A stretch of DNA of 64,000 nt. Origin: Cotesia glomerata (taxonomy: Eukaryota > Arthropoda > Insecta > Hymenoptera > Braconidae). The translations under genes were made by a program, and so were the position numbers. The stretch spans positions 13,331,101 to 13,395,100 of the forward strand of contig NC_058159.1 in NCBI RefSeq assembly GCF_020080835.1. The letters run 5' to 3'. A model generated the notes under the pieces. The model saw only the letters and a program-made list of their open reading frames with translations, ran no database searches and was not told where the DNA came from. Below are positions 41,395 to 52,443 of this stretch, piece after piece. The first letter of the stretch is position 1. Each line of letters starts with the position of its first letter.

Positions 41395-41966
41395 ATAGTC
41401 CCCTGGGCTGTCCTTTTCCCAAAATTGAAACTTTAATATTAAATTTCAAGTTATTCGTCTATAATATATATGTATAATTTTGTCTATAATGTTTATAAAC
41501 TTAATTAGTTAACTCACAATTTTCTTCAATAAAAAGTACCGAAAATTAATTTGTTCCATTAAATTCATTAAAACAAAAAAATTTATAAATATAATAATTA
41601 TAATTAATTTCTGTTTATTGTAAACTTTTGTTTTATTATTTTGAAATAATGTTAAACTCAAAAATTTTTGATGAATAATGAAGTATATTGAGTTAAATCA
41701 TTGATAAGTTGAAATAATAAATTTTGTTCTATTATTAATTAACTAATTATTTTTTTCCTCCTGTTCGACGGTCTGTAACTTCATTTCTGAGTTTAGAAAA
41801 AAAATGGACATTCACAATTTTGTAGAGAATTAAATTTTCTGTAGGATAGTTGAGACCGAAATTAAAAATAAATTTTATTCATGTAGTTATTTTAAAAATG
41901 AAAAAAAAAAGAAATTTCACAATTAACAATTATTTTTTTCCTCATGACCCATTATGTATATATAAA
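41395..41966. other. AT-rich spacer, no gene seen
   Basis: Only AT-rich sequence with no supported feature. Confidence 0.4.
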
Positions 41967-42375
41967 TTAAAGTTTTTTCATGCCTACTGATCAAGTGACT
42001 AGTGAACCTTATTCAAGCCAAGCGATGGACATTCCATCTGCACTATTGGTCGAGAGACATTCTCTCTTTGCATTAGTTCTATGGGGTCCATCGAACTTGA
42101 ATACTAGTAAAGTTGGAAGTTTTGTGGTATCTGTTCGAGTAAAGATGTTAAACAAATGAAAGAAAATGAAAGAAACTACATGAAAGCAAAGATAAACTTT
42201 GAAAAAATAAATGGGGTAGGTTACCAAGCCAGGAATCGAACCTGGATCTCCCTGATAACATAGAACTAATGCAAAGAGAGAATGTCTCTCGACCAATAGT
42301 GCAGATGGAATGTCCATCGCTTGGCTTGAATAAGGTTCACTAGTCACTTGACCAGTAGGCATGAAAAAACTTTAA
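41967..42375. repeat. Palindromic element with TTAAAGTTTTTTCATGCC ends, carrying a tRNA-like sequence
   Basis: TTAAAGTTTTTTCATGCCTA at the left and the exact complement at the right. The arms (about 120 bases) include TGCACTATTGGTCGAGAGAC and CAAGCGATGGACATTCCAT. The 117-codon minus-strand frame across it is not protein-like and follows the palindrome. Confidence 0.85.
42219..42302 (-). tRNA. tRNA-like sequence 6, long-variable-arm type, probable pseudogene
   Basis: On the minus strand: an A-box-like TGGTCGAGAGAC, then about 45 bases on a perfect T-arm CCAGG-TTCGATT-CCTGG and a 3' GGTAACC. The spacing would suit a Leu/Ser-type tRNA with a long variable arm, but no 5' acceptor strand pairs with the 3' end. 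Confidence 0.35.
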
Positions 42376-42495
42376 ATTTCACAATGTTATTTAAATGGGA
42401 AAGGAGACCCCCCCTTGCGCCAACTCAATTTTTACGATATTAAGCTTAAACTTTAGGAGAATTTTTTTTTATATTGAAGAAACTTTTAAGATATC

Positions 42496-42750
42496 ATATC
42501 AATACTGCCATTCTAATACGCCGTATCCCACATTTAGAAAATTTTACAGCAGACAGTAAAAACGATTCATTTTTGACATCGATTAAATGGGATTTGACTG
42601 ACGAAAATATTTATTTAAAAATATTTATTAAACTATTTGACCTTTTAAATTTTAATACGCCTTGTATAATATTGTTATGATTCCATTTTCAAAAAAAGTC
42701 AATTTGTCAAATTTTGTAGGATACGACGCATTAGAATGGCAGCATCGACA
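42496..42750. repeat. Small palindromic element
   Basis: AATACTGCCATTCTAATACG at about 42500 is answered by GACGCATTAGAATGGCAGCAT at about 42725. The interior is AT-rich; the small reading frame inside is not supported. Confidence 0.6.
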
Positions 42751-42913
42751 TGTTTAATCGAAAAAAAAAAAAAAAAAAGTTATTTTGACACAGTCTAATA
42801 ATACACATTTTGGTATTGAGAAGGATTCAGAAAAATTCATAAACTTGAATTCATATTAATTAATTTCAAGTCAACGCATAATCGGAAATGTGGAACTTTT
42901 TTGGTATTGAAGA

Positions 42914-44059
42914 CCCTCGCGGTTTTTGAAATACCGTAAATTTTCGGTATTAATGCGTTTACCATAAATTAACCGTTATAATTCTGAAATAATACGGTAT
43001 TTCTGTGGTTATTTTGGCCAGTTTTTTTACTATAGTTATACAGCATTTCTACCGTACTTTTGCTGCAAAGTTCAGAAATAATACGATAAAATTACCGTAA
43101 AACTCTAGAACTTTTACCGTAAAAAATCTATGTATTAACTATAATATTACTATAATTTTACAATAATAAAATCGTATTTCTACGGTAAAAATACCAAAGA
43201 TATACTGCAATTTTACCGCGTTTATACTGATATAATTAAAGATATAATGCTTTTTAACAGGCGAGACCATCTTTTTCTCGCTTTGCTCTCACAGAGTTCA
43301 GCGGAACTATCTCTGTCGCACTGCCAACAGCAGAGCAATTGCAGTTTCGATTGGTTTCACGAAACGAATGAAATTTTTGAAAAAAACGCTTTGTGGTGAA
43401 ATAGTTTATTAAATTATCTATTATCTCTAAAAACGTTTTTTCAAAATTTCCATTCGTTTCGCTAAGCCGATTGAAACTGCAATCACTGGTCTCGGCTGTT
43501 AACGTAAGATGGACGGTTGTGTTTATTATTCGATGAGTCTTATTAGATGACTGAGTAAATAGATACGGATAGTGTCTCTGATAGCTCAACTGGTAGAGCC
43601 TTCGGCGCGTAAGTAGATGATCCGGGTTCGAATCCCGGTCTGGACTAAAAAAAATGATAATAATAATAATAACAGAGAAATTAATTTATCAACCTCTTAA
43701 AAATTATTCATGATAATTTATATTATAAAAAAAAATTTTAAGCTATTGAAAAATAGTAGTAAAGCAGCATATTTTTGGTATTTTTCCGGTAATAGAAAGT
43801 AGGGATCTTCTTTTCCGGTTTTTTGCTGCAATTGTGCCGCAGATATACAGTAAATATGCGTTACATTTACGGTTTAAATGCTGTTAATATACCGTAATTT
43901 TTCTATTGTATTGCCGTAAATATTCTGAATTTATTTCGTAATTTTTTCATAATAATTCGACAAAAAAACTGGCTAAAATAACTGAAGTATTACGGTAAAA
44001 ATACAGCATTTATATCGTATAAATACCGAATCTTTACGGCATTTCCAAAACCGTGAGGG
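42914..44059. repeat. Palindromic element with CCCTCGCGGTTTT ends, related to the THAP element at 61.7 kb
   Basis: The left end CCCTCGCGGTTTTTGAAATA and the right end CCCTCACGGTTTTGGAAATG (read inward) pair for over 150 bases with TACCGTAA-type words. The first 150 bases closely match the left end of the THAP-encoding element at 61703, including GGCCAGTTTTT and ACTATAGTTAT-like blocks. The core carries AACGTAAGATGGACGG and a tRNA-like sequence, and no protein. Confidence 0.75.
43575..43646 (+). tRNA. tRNA-like sequence 7, degenerate
   Basis: A-box TAGCTCAACTGG, loop CGCGTAA as in sequence 4 (27960), and a perfect T-arm CCGGG-TTCGAAT-CCCGG. The anticodon stem (TTCGG/GTAGA) and several acceptor pairs have decayed. 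Sits in the core of the palindromic element 42914-44059. Confidence 0.4.
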
Positions 44060-45400
44060 GAGGATTCAAAAAGATTAAAAATATCAATTCATTTGTATCT
44101 TTTTCAATTCTTCAGGAGTTCAGAAATTCTTATATTATTTTAAGTGTTATGTAAAGATTTTTTCTTTACACATTTAATTAATTATATTAAAAAATTGATT
44201 ATAATTATCTTTTATTTTTAATTATAGTATAAATTTTTTGAGTGTGAAAATTGTCTCTCGTTTGGCTTTTTGTAAGAGTCCCGGGGAAATTCCCGCAATT
44301 AGTTTAGGGTCCAGATACATTAAAGGCATTAGAATCCAAATAGATAGAAAAAAAAATAGTAGTTTTGTTATATGTAAACAAACTCACTTATACTTGAAAT
44401 AAGAAATACCTAAGTAATGACAAAGAACATTAACGAAAAGGATTTACCTCAAACAGAAAAATTTTAGAGTAACAATATTCAGATAAATTTTTAACAATAC
44501 TCACTTTGAGAAAATCAAAGTTTACGTGTATTTTAAATAAGAAATCTTCTCACGCAATCTTTGAATTTTAAGATGTTTAATCAGATTTATCTTGAAAACA
44601 ATCAACTCTACGGATATGACTGATCTAACTTGATTTGTAGAAAAATGAATTTCTTATTGAAAAGTATTTGTACAATTTTGTTGTAAAACCAGTGCTTTAC
44701 GAGAGAAATTGAAAAAACTGATAAATTTGTGCAAAAATCGACTCAAGAATTTTTTAGCAGTGAGACGGCTTAGAGAACATAAATTAGCCATAGACACCTT
44801 CAAAGATTTGCCTACTATTTCACGTATAGTCAATGAAGTAACATTTAATGACGCGAAGTTATAGATGATTGAAAAATAAAAATATAAATCTACGTGTTAA
44901 TTAAACGAGAAATTTCCAAATTCATTCAGCAAGTACTTAGAATTGAAATTAAAAGATAGATAGATAACGTTATTTTATGCCAAACTCTTTTAAAAATAGC
45001 TCATTTTTTGTGAGAATTTTTTTTGTATGTGTTGACAACAATATTTTGTGAATGGAGTTAGAAAAAAGTTTGAAAAATCCAAAAGTGTACGACTCATAAT
45101 GCTCATTTAATTATGAAATATAAAAAAAAAAAAAAAAAAAAACTTAAGTCGTTCAAAATTAATTGCCGAAAAAACAGCTGTAGTAGGAAGGTACTGCACA
45201 AGCGCTCCTGGTGGAATGAAATGTACATAATATCTATAGATAAAGATATATCACCATCCATGTTAATTTTACATGGATATATATAGATATACAGTCTTGT
45301 AGTTTTCGTTTTTTATTAATTGTAATTAAACGACACTGAATTAATTAACCATTTGCATTCAGTGACCTACAATCGTCGATTAGAATTAAAAAAAAAAAAT
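44060..45400. other. AT-rich spacer with one unexplained 67-codon frame
   Basis: A plus-strand frame at 44661-44864 without an ATG start reads LREKLKKLINLCKNRL, then LAVRRLREHKLAIDTF and PTISRIVNEVTFNDAKL before TAG. Its helical, charged composition is more protein-like than the surroundings and may be a decayed coiled-coil fragment, but I cannot identify it. The rest shows a poly-A run at about 45123 and nothing else supported. Confidence 0.3.
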
Positions 45401-46500
45401 TTAACTCAAATAATTGATTTTTTCACAAGTTACAGTGTTTTGCTTTTGTTTGAAGGCATACGTGAGCGGTTTGTGATCCGTCTTGATGATAAAATGTCGA
45501 CAGTCTAGCAGCTGTTGGAAATATTTTACGGCAGCAAAAATAGCCAGTAATTCACGGTCATAGGTACTATACCGTTGTTCTGTTGGAGTTAATTTCCGCG
45601 AGAAAAATCCGAGAGGTTCCCAGTTGTTGTTGATTTGCTGTTCCAGTTTGGCACCGATGGCTGTTGATGATGCATCAGTGGTGAGCGCGAGGCGCGCGTT
45701 TGGTGATGGAAATGAGAGAAGAGTGACGTCTGCCAGTTTCTTTTTGCAATCTTCGAATGCTTTGTCAGCCTCAGGTGTCCAGGGAATTTTAGACTTGTCT
45801 TTTTTAATGGAGCGTTTCATGAAGTTGTTGAGTGGTATCTGAGCATGGGCAGCTTGTGGAACACATCTTCTGTAGTAGTTTACCATGCCGAGGAAACGTC
45901 TGAGTTCTTCAATCGTTTCAGGTTTTTTATAATCAAGTATCGCTGAAACGCGTTCGTTGATTGATGTGTAACCTTCTGCGCAAATGTAATATCCGAGAAA
46001 GTTGACTTCAGGTTTTCCGAATACACATTTATCGTTGTTGATGCTGAGTGACTGATCTTTGAGGCGTTCAAAGACAGTCTCGAGGTGTTTGACGTGCTCT
46101 TCTTCGTTTTTTGACATGATGAGAATGTCATCTATGCTGACAAAAACGAAGTCGAGGTCACGGAAGATGGAGTCCATGTATCGCTGGAAGGTTTGTGTGG
46201 TGTTTTTGAGCCCAAATGGCATGACCACGTAGTCGAAGAGTCCCCATGGAGTTATTATCGTTGTTTTTTGGATGTCATCTTCGTGCATGGGCACTTGGTA
46301 GTAAGCTTTGTCCAGGTCCAGCTTGGTGTAGATGCGTGTGTCAGTTAGCCGTTGGAAGAGGTCTTGTATCAGCGGTGGTGGATACATGTCCTGCACAGTG
46401 TTGGCGTTTAGGTTGCGATAATCACCGCAGAGTCTCCAAGTGCCATTTTTTTCTTAGCCATGTGTATGGAGCTGGCGTAAGGGCTGTTTGATGGTCTCAG
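45401..46500 (-). pseudogene. Gypsy reverse transcriptase and RNase H, broken and truncated
   Basis: Domain order: palm block PPPLIQDLFQRLTDTRIYTK, LDLDKAYYQVPMHE, MPFGLKNTTQTFQRYMD, the catalytic site reading SIDD (FVSIDDILIMS, about 46140) where the family has YxDD, FLGYYICAEG, then RNase H ALTTDASSTAIGAKLEQ and TYDRELLAIFAAVKYF, ending at ...KTDHKPLTYAF and a stop. The N-terminal part (46500-46396) lies in a different frame after an A-run (about 46446-46452), so a homopolymer shift breaks it. The Y-to-S change, the shift and the loss of integrase make it inactive. Confidence 0.88.
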
Positions 46501-47165
46501 GATGCCTTGATCAAGCATGTCAGCGATTTGATTCTTAGCTGATTCTGCTTTCTCGGCTGTCCTTTTGTTATGATGCGATGTGCATACTGTGTGTTGATGG
46601 AATTTTTCTTGCTGATCGGCTTCGTGATCTCGATGTATTTTTGAAGCAAGTCAGCATAAATCTGCGGTAATTTTGAATCTATTGTTGAAATATTATAAGT
46701 CTGCGTTGATAAGGTCTCTCCTTTTGTTGAGAGGGACGTGAGCGGGTCGATTAGCCGCTGATTCTTGAGGTCGATCAGTAGATTGTGATGAGTCAAGAAA
46801 TCTGCCCGAAGGATGGCTGTTTGGACATCGGCGATGATGAAGGGCCAGGAGAACATCCTGCGTAGTTTCAGGTCCAGTGAAATAGTTTTAGTCCCATAGG
46901 TGCTGATCGCGGATGCGTTTGCTGCGTAAAGTGTAAGTGGATGCTTATTTAGTTTGTCGTTCACGTGACTGGCTGGAATGATAGAAACGATCGACCCCGA
47001 GTCGATCAAGAATTTTTTGTTGGTATTGCGATCATACACGTGAAGACGTAGTTCTTGAGGCGGTAGATTAGATTCGCTGTCACCAACTGCCCCAACTGTT
47101 GACAGCGGAACTAGTTTCCCGAGTTTACGGGGATGACTGGAACGAACTTGCATGGCTGGACGCAT
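46497..47165 (-). pseudogene. Gypsy aspartic protease region
   Basis: The retropepsin that would cut the polyprotein. The active site reads FLIDSGSIVSIIP (about 47020), keeping the catalytic aspartate as DSG. The flap-distal motif is ILRADFLTHH where ILGADFL is usual, a glycine-to-arginine change. The frame overlaps the gag C-terminal frame upstream by about 55 bases, as in elements that use a frameshift between gag and pol, and runs into the reverse transcriptase linker. Confidence 0.75.
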
Positions 47166-47576
47166 TTTCTCGAGTCGTTTCCCCAGCGTTGGTGATAGTA
47201 ACAGTATCCGTTAGGGTTGGGTGTTGAAGCCCTGCCTCTGGACTGCGATCTGCCGTAGCCTTGGTCAGCTCTGGATTTGCGTTGGCTGAGATTTTTGATC
47301 AGCAGGAGCTGCTGCTGTAACTGAAGTTGCATGTTGCTGATGTCCTGTTGAAGACTTTTCATTGTAAGTTTAAGCTCTGACATTTGTTGTTCGAGCTGAG
47401 CCTGGCCTGTAGGGAGTGAATGTTCTCTGTTGTGAACAGCATAAACCGAGCTGTTTCCCATGCTGAGCACGAGTCGGTCTACCAGGTCCGCCAAGCCGTT
47501 GAGGTCATTGATGTGAGGTTAAACCAAGAGGTACGGACGAATCCAGGCTGGGAGACGCTCTTTCCAGAGCTGGTGT
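47111..47576 (-). pseudogene. Gypsy gag C-terminal part
   Basis: Continues the gag frame from the far side of the BEL insertion (LWKERLPAWIRPYL just inside 47576), then a stop/shift near 47520, LADLVDRLVLSMGNSSVYAV, a Gln-rich coiled coil, and a nucleocapsid-like C-x2-H...C-x3-C block (CYYHQRWGNDSRKCVQPC at about 47190) typical of insect Gypsy gag. Confidence 0.8.
47572..47576. repeat. BEL target-site duplication (first copy) GGTGT
   Basis: GGTGT directly precedes the LTR start TGTTTTGTCGC at 47577, and the same five bases follow the other LTR at 55403-55407. The duplicated bases are Gypsy gag codons. Confidence 0.93.
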
Positions 47577-48786
47577 TGTTTTGTCGCAAACTCTCCAAGA
47601 TGGAGAATTTCCGTAATTATTTATTCTTCTTAAACTATTCAGGAACCAGGATCAGGGATTCTTAATTTAAAATAAAACACTCGGTGTTGGGGTGAATAAT
47701 TATAAATAATTTATTCCCCAATGGGAGAAAACTCTAGCAATTACTAGAGAAAAACTCCTCGAAGATAGATACAGTCGTGTATGATATGAATAAGTGTGTG
47801 TATGTAAGTGAAACAATTGCACTAGATGTACAATAAAGGTGAGAAAGGATCTCAGCCGATATTAGGTTGTTGAGGTCAACCGGTACCTGTTGATAATGAT
47901 CCGAGAGGATCTGAGGATTTTGATCCGAGAGGATCAATGTGCGTTTGATCTGAAAAGATCGATTTAATTGATCCGAGAGGATCGAACGTATTTATGATTT
48001 GAGACAATAAATTGATTAGTTAAATTGAGATGAAATAGATTTTAATTAGTCGAATTGAATCTATTTTGCAATTATAAAACTGTATTTAATCAATTATATA
48101 TTATTCGCGAGAATTTATATTAATTGGTATATTAATGATTTATACGTGGGAAGCACTGTGGTCAATATTTTTAATGTAAGTTAAAATGTATATTATGAAG
48201 TTAAATCGATCGGAAGTCTAATCAATTATTGATTATTGCCAAAGAATATTAAAGTTGCACAAATAATTAAATGATGATGAAATCACGCGTCTTTGTTACA
48301 CGGCATATAAGTTAAAGACAATGGCCACGACGCCACAATAAATATACCGCGTCACAAGTATCAAAATGATTTTACCTTGATTACGGTGAATTTATATTAT
48401 TTTTGCGGTAAAAACAACAAAAAATTAAATAATTACTTGAGTTGATTTGAATATCAGAATGAATGTAATATTATGTAATTTATTCACAAGGAAATAGCAC
48501 AGAATAATGAGATTAGCGAAGCTAGCGGGTATATTGTGTCGGTCACAGGTCCCAAACACAACTTAACTGTACACATGGCGTCTAGCGCCTCGTGCTTCGT
48601 GCCGGCCGGGCTTCTTCCCGCTAGCTCATGGTGCGCAGGTGCAGCAGCCATTACAACGTGTTATTGGACATGTTCGCGGAGAACAATCATAGAAATGACT
48701 CTTGTTGAGTCTCGAGTATAGTTAAGCTTTTGGTATAGTTATGAGAGTCGGGGTGACCAACTCTCTTTTGCCTTGGCGGCAAAACA
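47577..48786 (-). repeat. BEL 3' LTR (1210 bases)
   Basis: TGTTTTGTCGCAAACTCTCC to TTGGCGGCAAAACA. Same length as the other LTR. Differences seen include 47656 (g/a), about 47826-47837, about 48404-48412 and about 48680. Contains GATCCGAGAGGATC repeats (about 47897-47985). Reading frames inside it are shadows. Confidence 0.95.
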
Positions 48787-48797
48787 CACTCCCCCCG
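48787..48797 (-). promoter_or_regulatory. BEL polypurine tract
   Basis: On the minus strand CGGGGGGAGTG lies directly before the 3' LTR, the position of the plus-strand primer for reverse transcription. Confidence 0.8.
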
Positions 48798-48869
48798 TTG
48801 CGAATGTGTAAGCAAGATGATATGATATGTTGTGTAGTGTAATACAGTAGTTATTACATAACAATAAGA

Positions 48870-50004
48870 TTAGGCATTAATAGGTAATGGACATAATAGA
48901 GTGATGTTCCGTTTGAACAGTCCTTGTGTTGTTCGGATAGATGCTAGCCGGGTAACTCCATCATCTCCAGGGTGGATTTCGACCACCACACCCAGTTCCC
49001 ATCGCATACATGGTTGATTTTTGTCCATCAACAATACAATCTGGTTAGGTTTGATCTCTCCTTGAGTAGAATGCCATTTTTGACGAATTTGAAGCTCGTG
49101 AAGGTATTCCAAATACCAGCGCTTCCAAAAGTCTTGTCTTGCCTTAGTGACGAATTGCCATACGCTTAGACGATTGTCTGCAACATTAGAAAAATCATTT
49201 TCAGGCAGCATTGTGAGAGGACGCCCTATTAAAATATGAGCAGGTATTAATGCGATAGGATCATTAGGATCGCTAGATAGCGTGCATAAAGGTCTAGAGT
49301 TAAGTATAGCTTCAATTTGTACAGTTAAGGAATTCAACTCTTCAAAAGTCAGAAGTTGATCCTTCACCACCCTCTTAAAATGATGTTTAAAAGACTTTAC
49401 TGCCGCCTCCCAAATGCCCCCAAAATGCGGGTGGATTGAATTTCCAAACAATGTTTTTTCTAACTGCATAATCATTGACTAAATTTTGATGAGATTTAGA
49501 TGTAAAAAGTGCATAAAGTTCTTGTAATTGGTTATTAGTGCCTACAAAATTGGTACCATTATCAGAATAAACATGAGACGGGACCCCCCGGCGACCAATA
49601 AACCGTCCGAAAGCTCCCAGGAAGCCATCCGTAGTCAGGTCGCTAGCAATCTCAAGATGGACCGCCTTAGTGGCCATGCAAATAAAAATGCACCCATAGA
49701 CTTTAACCTTAGTTCGATTTCTAAATTTTCGTTCTTTTATGAATAAAGGTCCAAAATAGTCTACTCCCACGTGAGAAAACGCGGCTGATTCTGTAACTCT
49801 GGCACTAGGTAGGTCAGCCATCTTCCCTTGAAGTATCACAGGACGATGTCTAATGCATTCCACGCATCTTTTGACAACTAGCCTTATCTGACCTTTTCCA
49901 TCCAGTAACCAGAATTTATGAATTAATGTCAGTATTCGAATTTCTGTTTTTGATTTTTCTTCAACACTCAGCGGTTTATGTTTAAACGGACTTGATTTGA
50001 GCAT
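48870..50004 (-). pseudogene. BEL integrase, frameshifted
   Basis: The DDE integrase joins the cDNA to the genome. First frame (to about 49440): a zinc-binding region KRCVECIRHRPVILQGKM, GVDYFGPLFI (first D), MATKAVHLEIASDLTTDGF, YSDNGTNFVG (second D). The glutamate block HFGGIWEAAVKSFKHHF lies in a second frame starting near 49475, so an indel at about 49440-49475 separates it. The second frame then runs to the chromosome-binding-like tail and a stop at 48870. All three acidic residues are present, but not in one frame. Confidence 0.88.
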
Positions 50005-50184
50005 ACGTAAAATGAATGAAAAAGAATTTATGAGTGTTGCATACGATGAAAAGCGTTGGAAGAGGTCACTGGTAGATGCTAGTAGACAGGTGTTTTTTCG
50101 TAAACCTGGTAGTTCTGAAGGAACAGACTGAATAGAAATAGGCCAGGTATTAGGATCTTGTGTAAACCACGTAGGACCCTCAAA

Positions 50185-50967
50185 TCACGTTTTGTTTTTA
50201 AGAAAATCGGACGGTAATTGACCTCGAGATAAAGAGTCAGCAGGAATATCACTAGTTCTAATATGTCGCCATTCTATATCATTCCCAAGAGATTGTATTT
50301 CAGAAACTCGATTTGATTCAAAGACTTTAAGAGTGTGGGGCGAGCGTTTAAGCCATTGTAAGACAATAGTTGAATCTGACCAAAAGATTATTTTATTACA
50401 AGTGAAATTAAGCACAGGAAGTGCTTCTTTATATAATCTAGAAAGTAATTGTGCTCCACACAGTTCTAATTTAGGTATGGTTACATCTTTAATTGGTGCA
50501 ACTCTAGATTTTGAACAAGCTAATTTGATAATTACTTGACCTTGTTGGTTCATTGAACGTACATATAAGCAGGCTTCGTAGCCTATTTTACTAGCATCAC
50601 AAAACCCGTGTATCTCGATATTGATAGCATTAGGAATAACAATGTTCCGTTCAACAGCAAATTCTCTAATTAAGGGTAGTTGTTCAGCAAATTTACACCA
50701 ACGAGTGTGTAATTCCTGAGGTACTGCTTCATCCCAATGAACCTTTGCCTTCCAACATGCTTGCACCATCGCTTTGGCAGCAAGTACTACTGGACCTAAG
50801 ATCCCAAGTGGATCGAAAATTTTTGCGATATCGGATAAGATTGTTCGTTTAGTCATCTTTTTCAAAGAATTAAGTGAATTAACAGTATAGATAAATTCAT
50901 CAGTTAAAGAGTTCCAGACAATACCAAGAGTTTTAGATATAGGGTCATCATTAATAGCACAATCCAA
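50185..50967 (-). pseudogene. BEL RNase H and connection region
   Basis: Starts after an in-frame TAA (51013-51015). Order: LDCAINDDPISKTLGIVWN, KRTILSDIAKIFDPLGILGP (about 50850), the RNase H-like HGFCDASKIGYEACLYVRS (about 50610), PKLELCGAQLLSRLYKEAL, FWSDSTIVLQWLKR (about 50370), HIRTSDIPADSLSRG (about 50240). It ends at a TGA (50185-50187) after which the same frame goes on into the integrase. Confidence 0.85.
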
Positions 50968-51012
50968 GTCAAGCGTTCTTTGGTCAAAGTTGTCTAATGC
51001 ATGTTTATGAAT

Positions 51013-51549
51013 TTAGGCCCACTGACGGAGTTCAAAACCCCCCTTTCTCACTAACTGAATTATTTCATCGCGTAATTGCAAAATTTCAGGTAAAGAATTA
51101 GTCCCCGTTAACAAATTATCAACATATAAATCGCGTTTAAGTATAATCGAGGCGTTTGGGAAGTTATGACGTTCGTCGTCAGCTAATTGATTTACTGTAC
51201 GTGTGGCTAGAAATGGAGCTGCAGATACTCCAAAGGTGACTCCTTGTAATTCAAAGGTGCTAATTTTTTCGTTATGATAATGAAAAATTCTTTGAAATTT
51301 ATGATGATCTGGATGGACCCGGATTTGTCTATACATTTGAGCAATATCAGAAGTCATAGCGTAAATATAGATACGAAAACGTAATAAAATAGTAAATAAG
51401 TTATCTTGTACAGTAGGCCCCGTCAGCAGAACCTCATTCAAGGAGATACCTTTTTCAGATTTTGCAGATGCGTCGAATAAGACGCGTACCTTGGTGGTAG
51501 TGCTAGATGTCTTTATGACGGGATAGTGTGGTAAATAGTAACCCGGCTC
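51013..51549 (-). pseudogene. BEL reverse transcriptase, catalytic site altered
   Basis: Between the in-frame TAA at 51550 and TAA at 51013: EPGYYLPHYPVIKTS, VLFDASAKSEKGISLNEVLL, TSDIAQMYRQIRVHPDHHKF, FGVSAAPFLATRTVNQLAD, and the palm motif DLYVDNLLTG (about 51110). The second aspartate of the usual YVDD is asparagine, which would remove a metal ligand. The two bounding stops are in the same frame as gag, so each is a point lesion rather than a shift. Confidence 0.88.
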
Positions 51550-52443
51550 TTAATCATGTGATACGAGTACCATATGACCAAGGTCGATGTACTCCTGCAT
51601 TACTTTATTGTACTCAATCTTAAGTTGCTGATCTACATTTAATCTCCTCTGTAAAGAGAGAAATCTTTTATAAGCTTGTTGTTTAGAGTTACCAAATTCT
51701 ACATTCTCGACCTTAAAGGGTAATTTTACAATGTATCTCCCATTTGCATCTCGGGTAGTGTTAAGTTGGTAATGTGTCTCACAAAGGGAATCATCTAAAG
51801 TTCTAGATCCTTTAGGACTAACGTCCTCTATTATCCAAAAACGAGTTAATTGATTTGACAAATCTAAAAGTTGACATAATAAAGGTTGTGTATTGTTACC
51901 CTCATTCACTCCCCCTGCTACAACCCAACCAAGCTGTGTTTTTTGTATAACTAAATCATAATCTTCTTGTGAGCGATTAATTTGTCCAATTGACAGTAAA
52001 GCTAAAGTGGTTCCGGAACCAATGAGAACATCTACTGGTCGCGGAAGATGAAATAGTGGATCAGCCAAGGCTATGTTATTTGGTATGTCTATTTTATCAC
52101 GTGGAAATACCTCGTTAGGACTCAAATCAGTGATTTTATTAACTGTCAAAAAAGATAATGATTTTTGAAATTTATTGTTTAAAGATTTGCATACTACTTG
52201 AATTAGATGTTTAGAAAAAGTTTGCATTCCATTAACTGCACCGATTGGAATAGAACAAGTTTGGGTAGGTAATTTTAATCTATTAGTTAAATTTTCCGTA
52301 ATGAAGTTAGCAGTAGCACAAGTACCAAGTAAAGCACGAGCTTGAATGAATTTACCATTAGAATCACGCATCTGGATGAGAGCGCTCATCATTAACTGAA
52401 ATCTTGGTGTTCTAAGTGTTGTGGTTAGGTTGTGCACAGGTAG
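51550..52443 (-). pseudogene. BEL A17-type protease region, active site altered
   Basis: Follows gag in the same frame after a TGA (52444-52446). Family features: a protease core with ARALLGTCATANFIT (about 52320), where the Pao/A17 family has an aspartate in the LLDT position, FPRDKIDIPNNIALADP, PRPVDVLIGSG, QKTQLGWVVAG, then FWIIEDVSPKGSRTLDD and the start of the reverse transcriptase region. Loss of the active-site aspartate would stop polyprotein processing. Confidence 0.85.

Noticed and set aside
42009..42362. A 117-codon minus-strand reading frame
   Set aside because: It runs through a palindromic element and a tRNA-like sequence; its two ends encode near mirror-image peptides, so it is a by-product of the inverted repeat.
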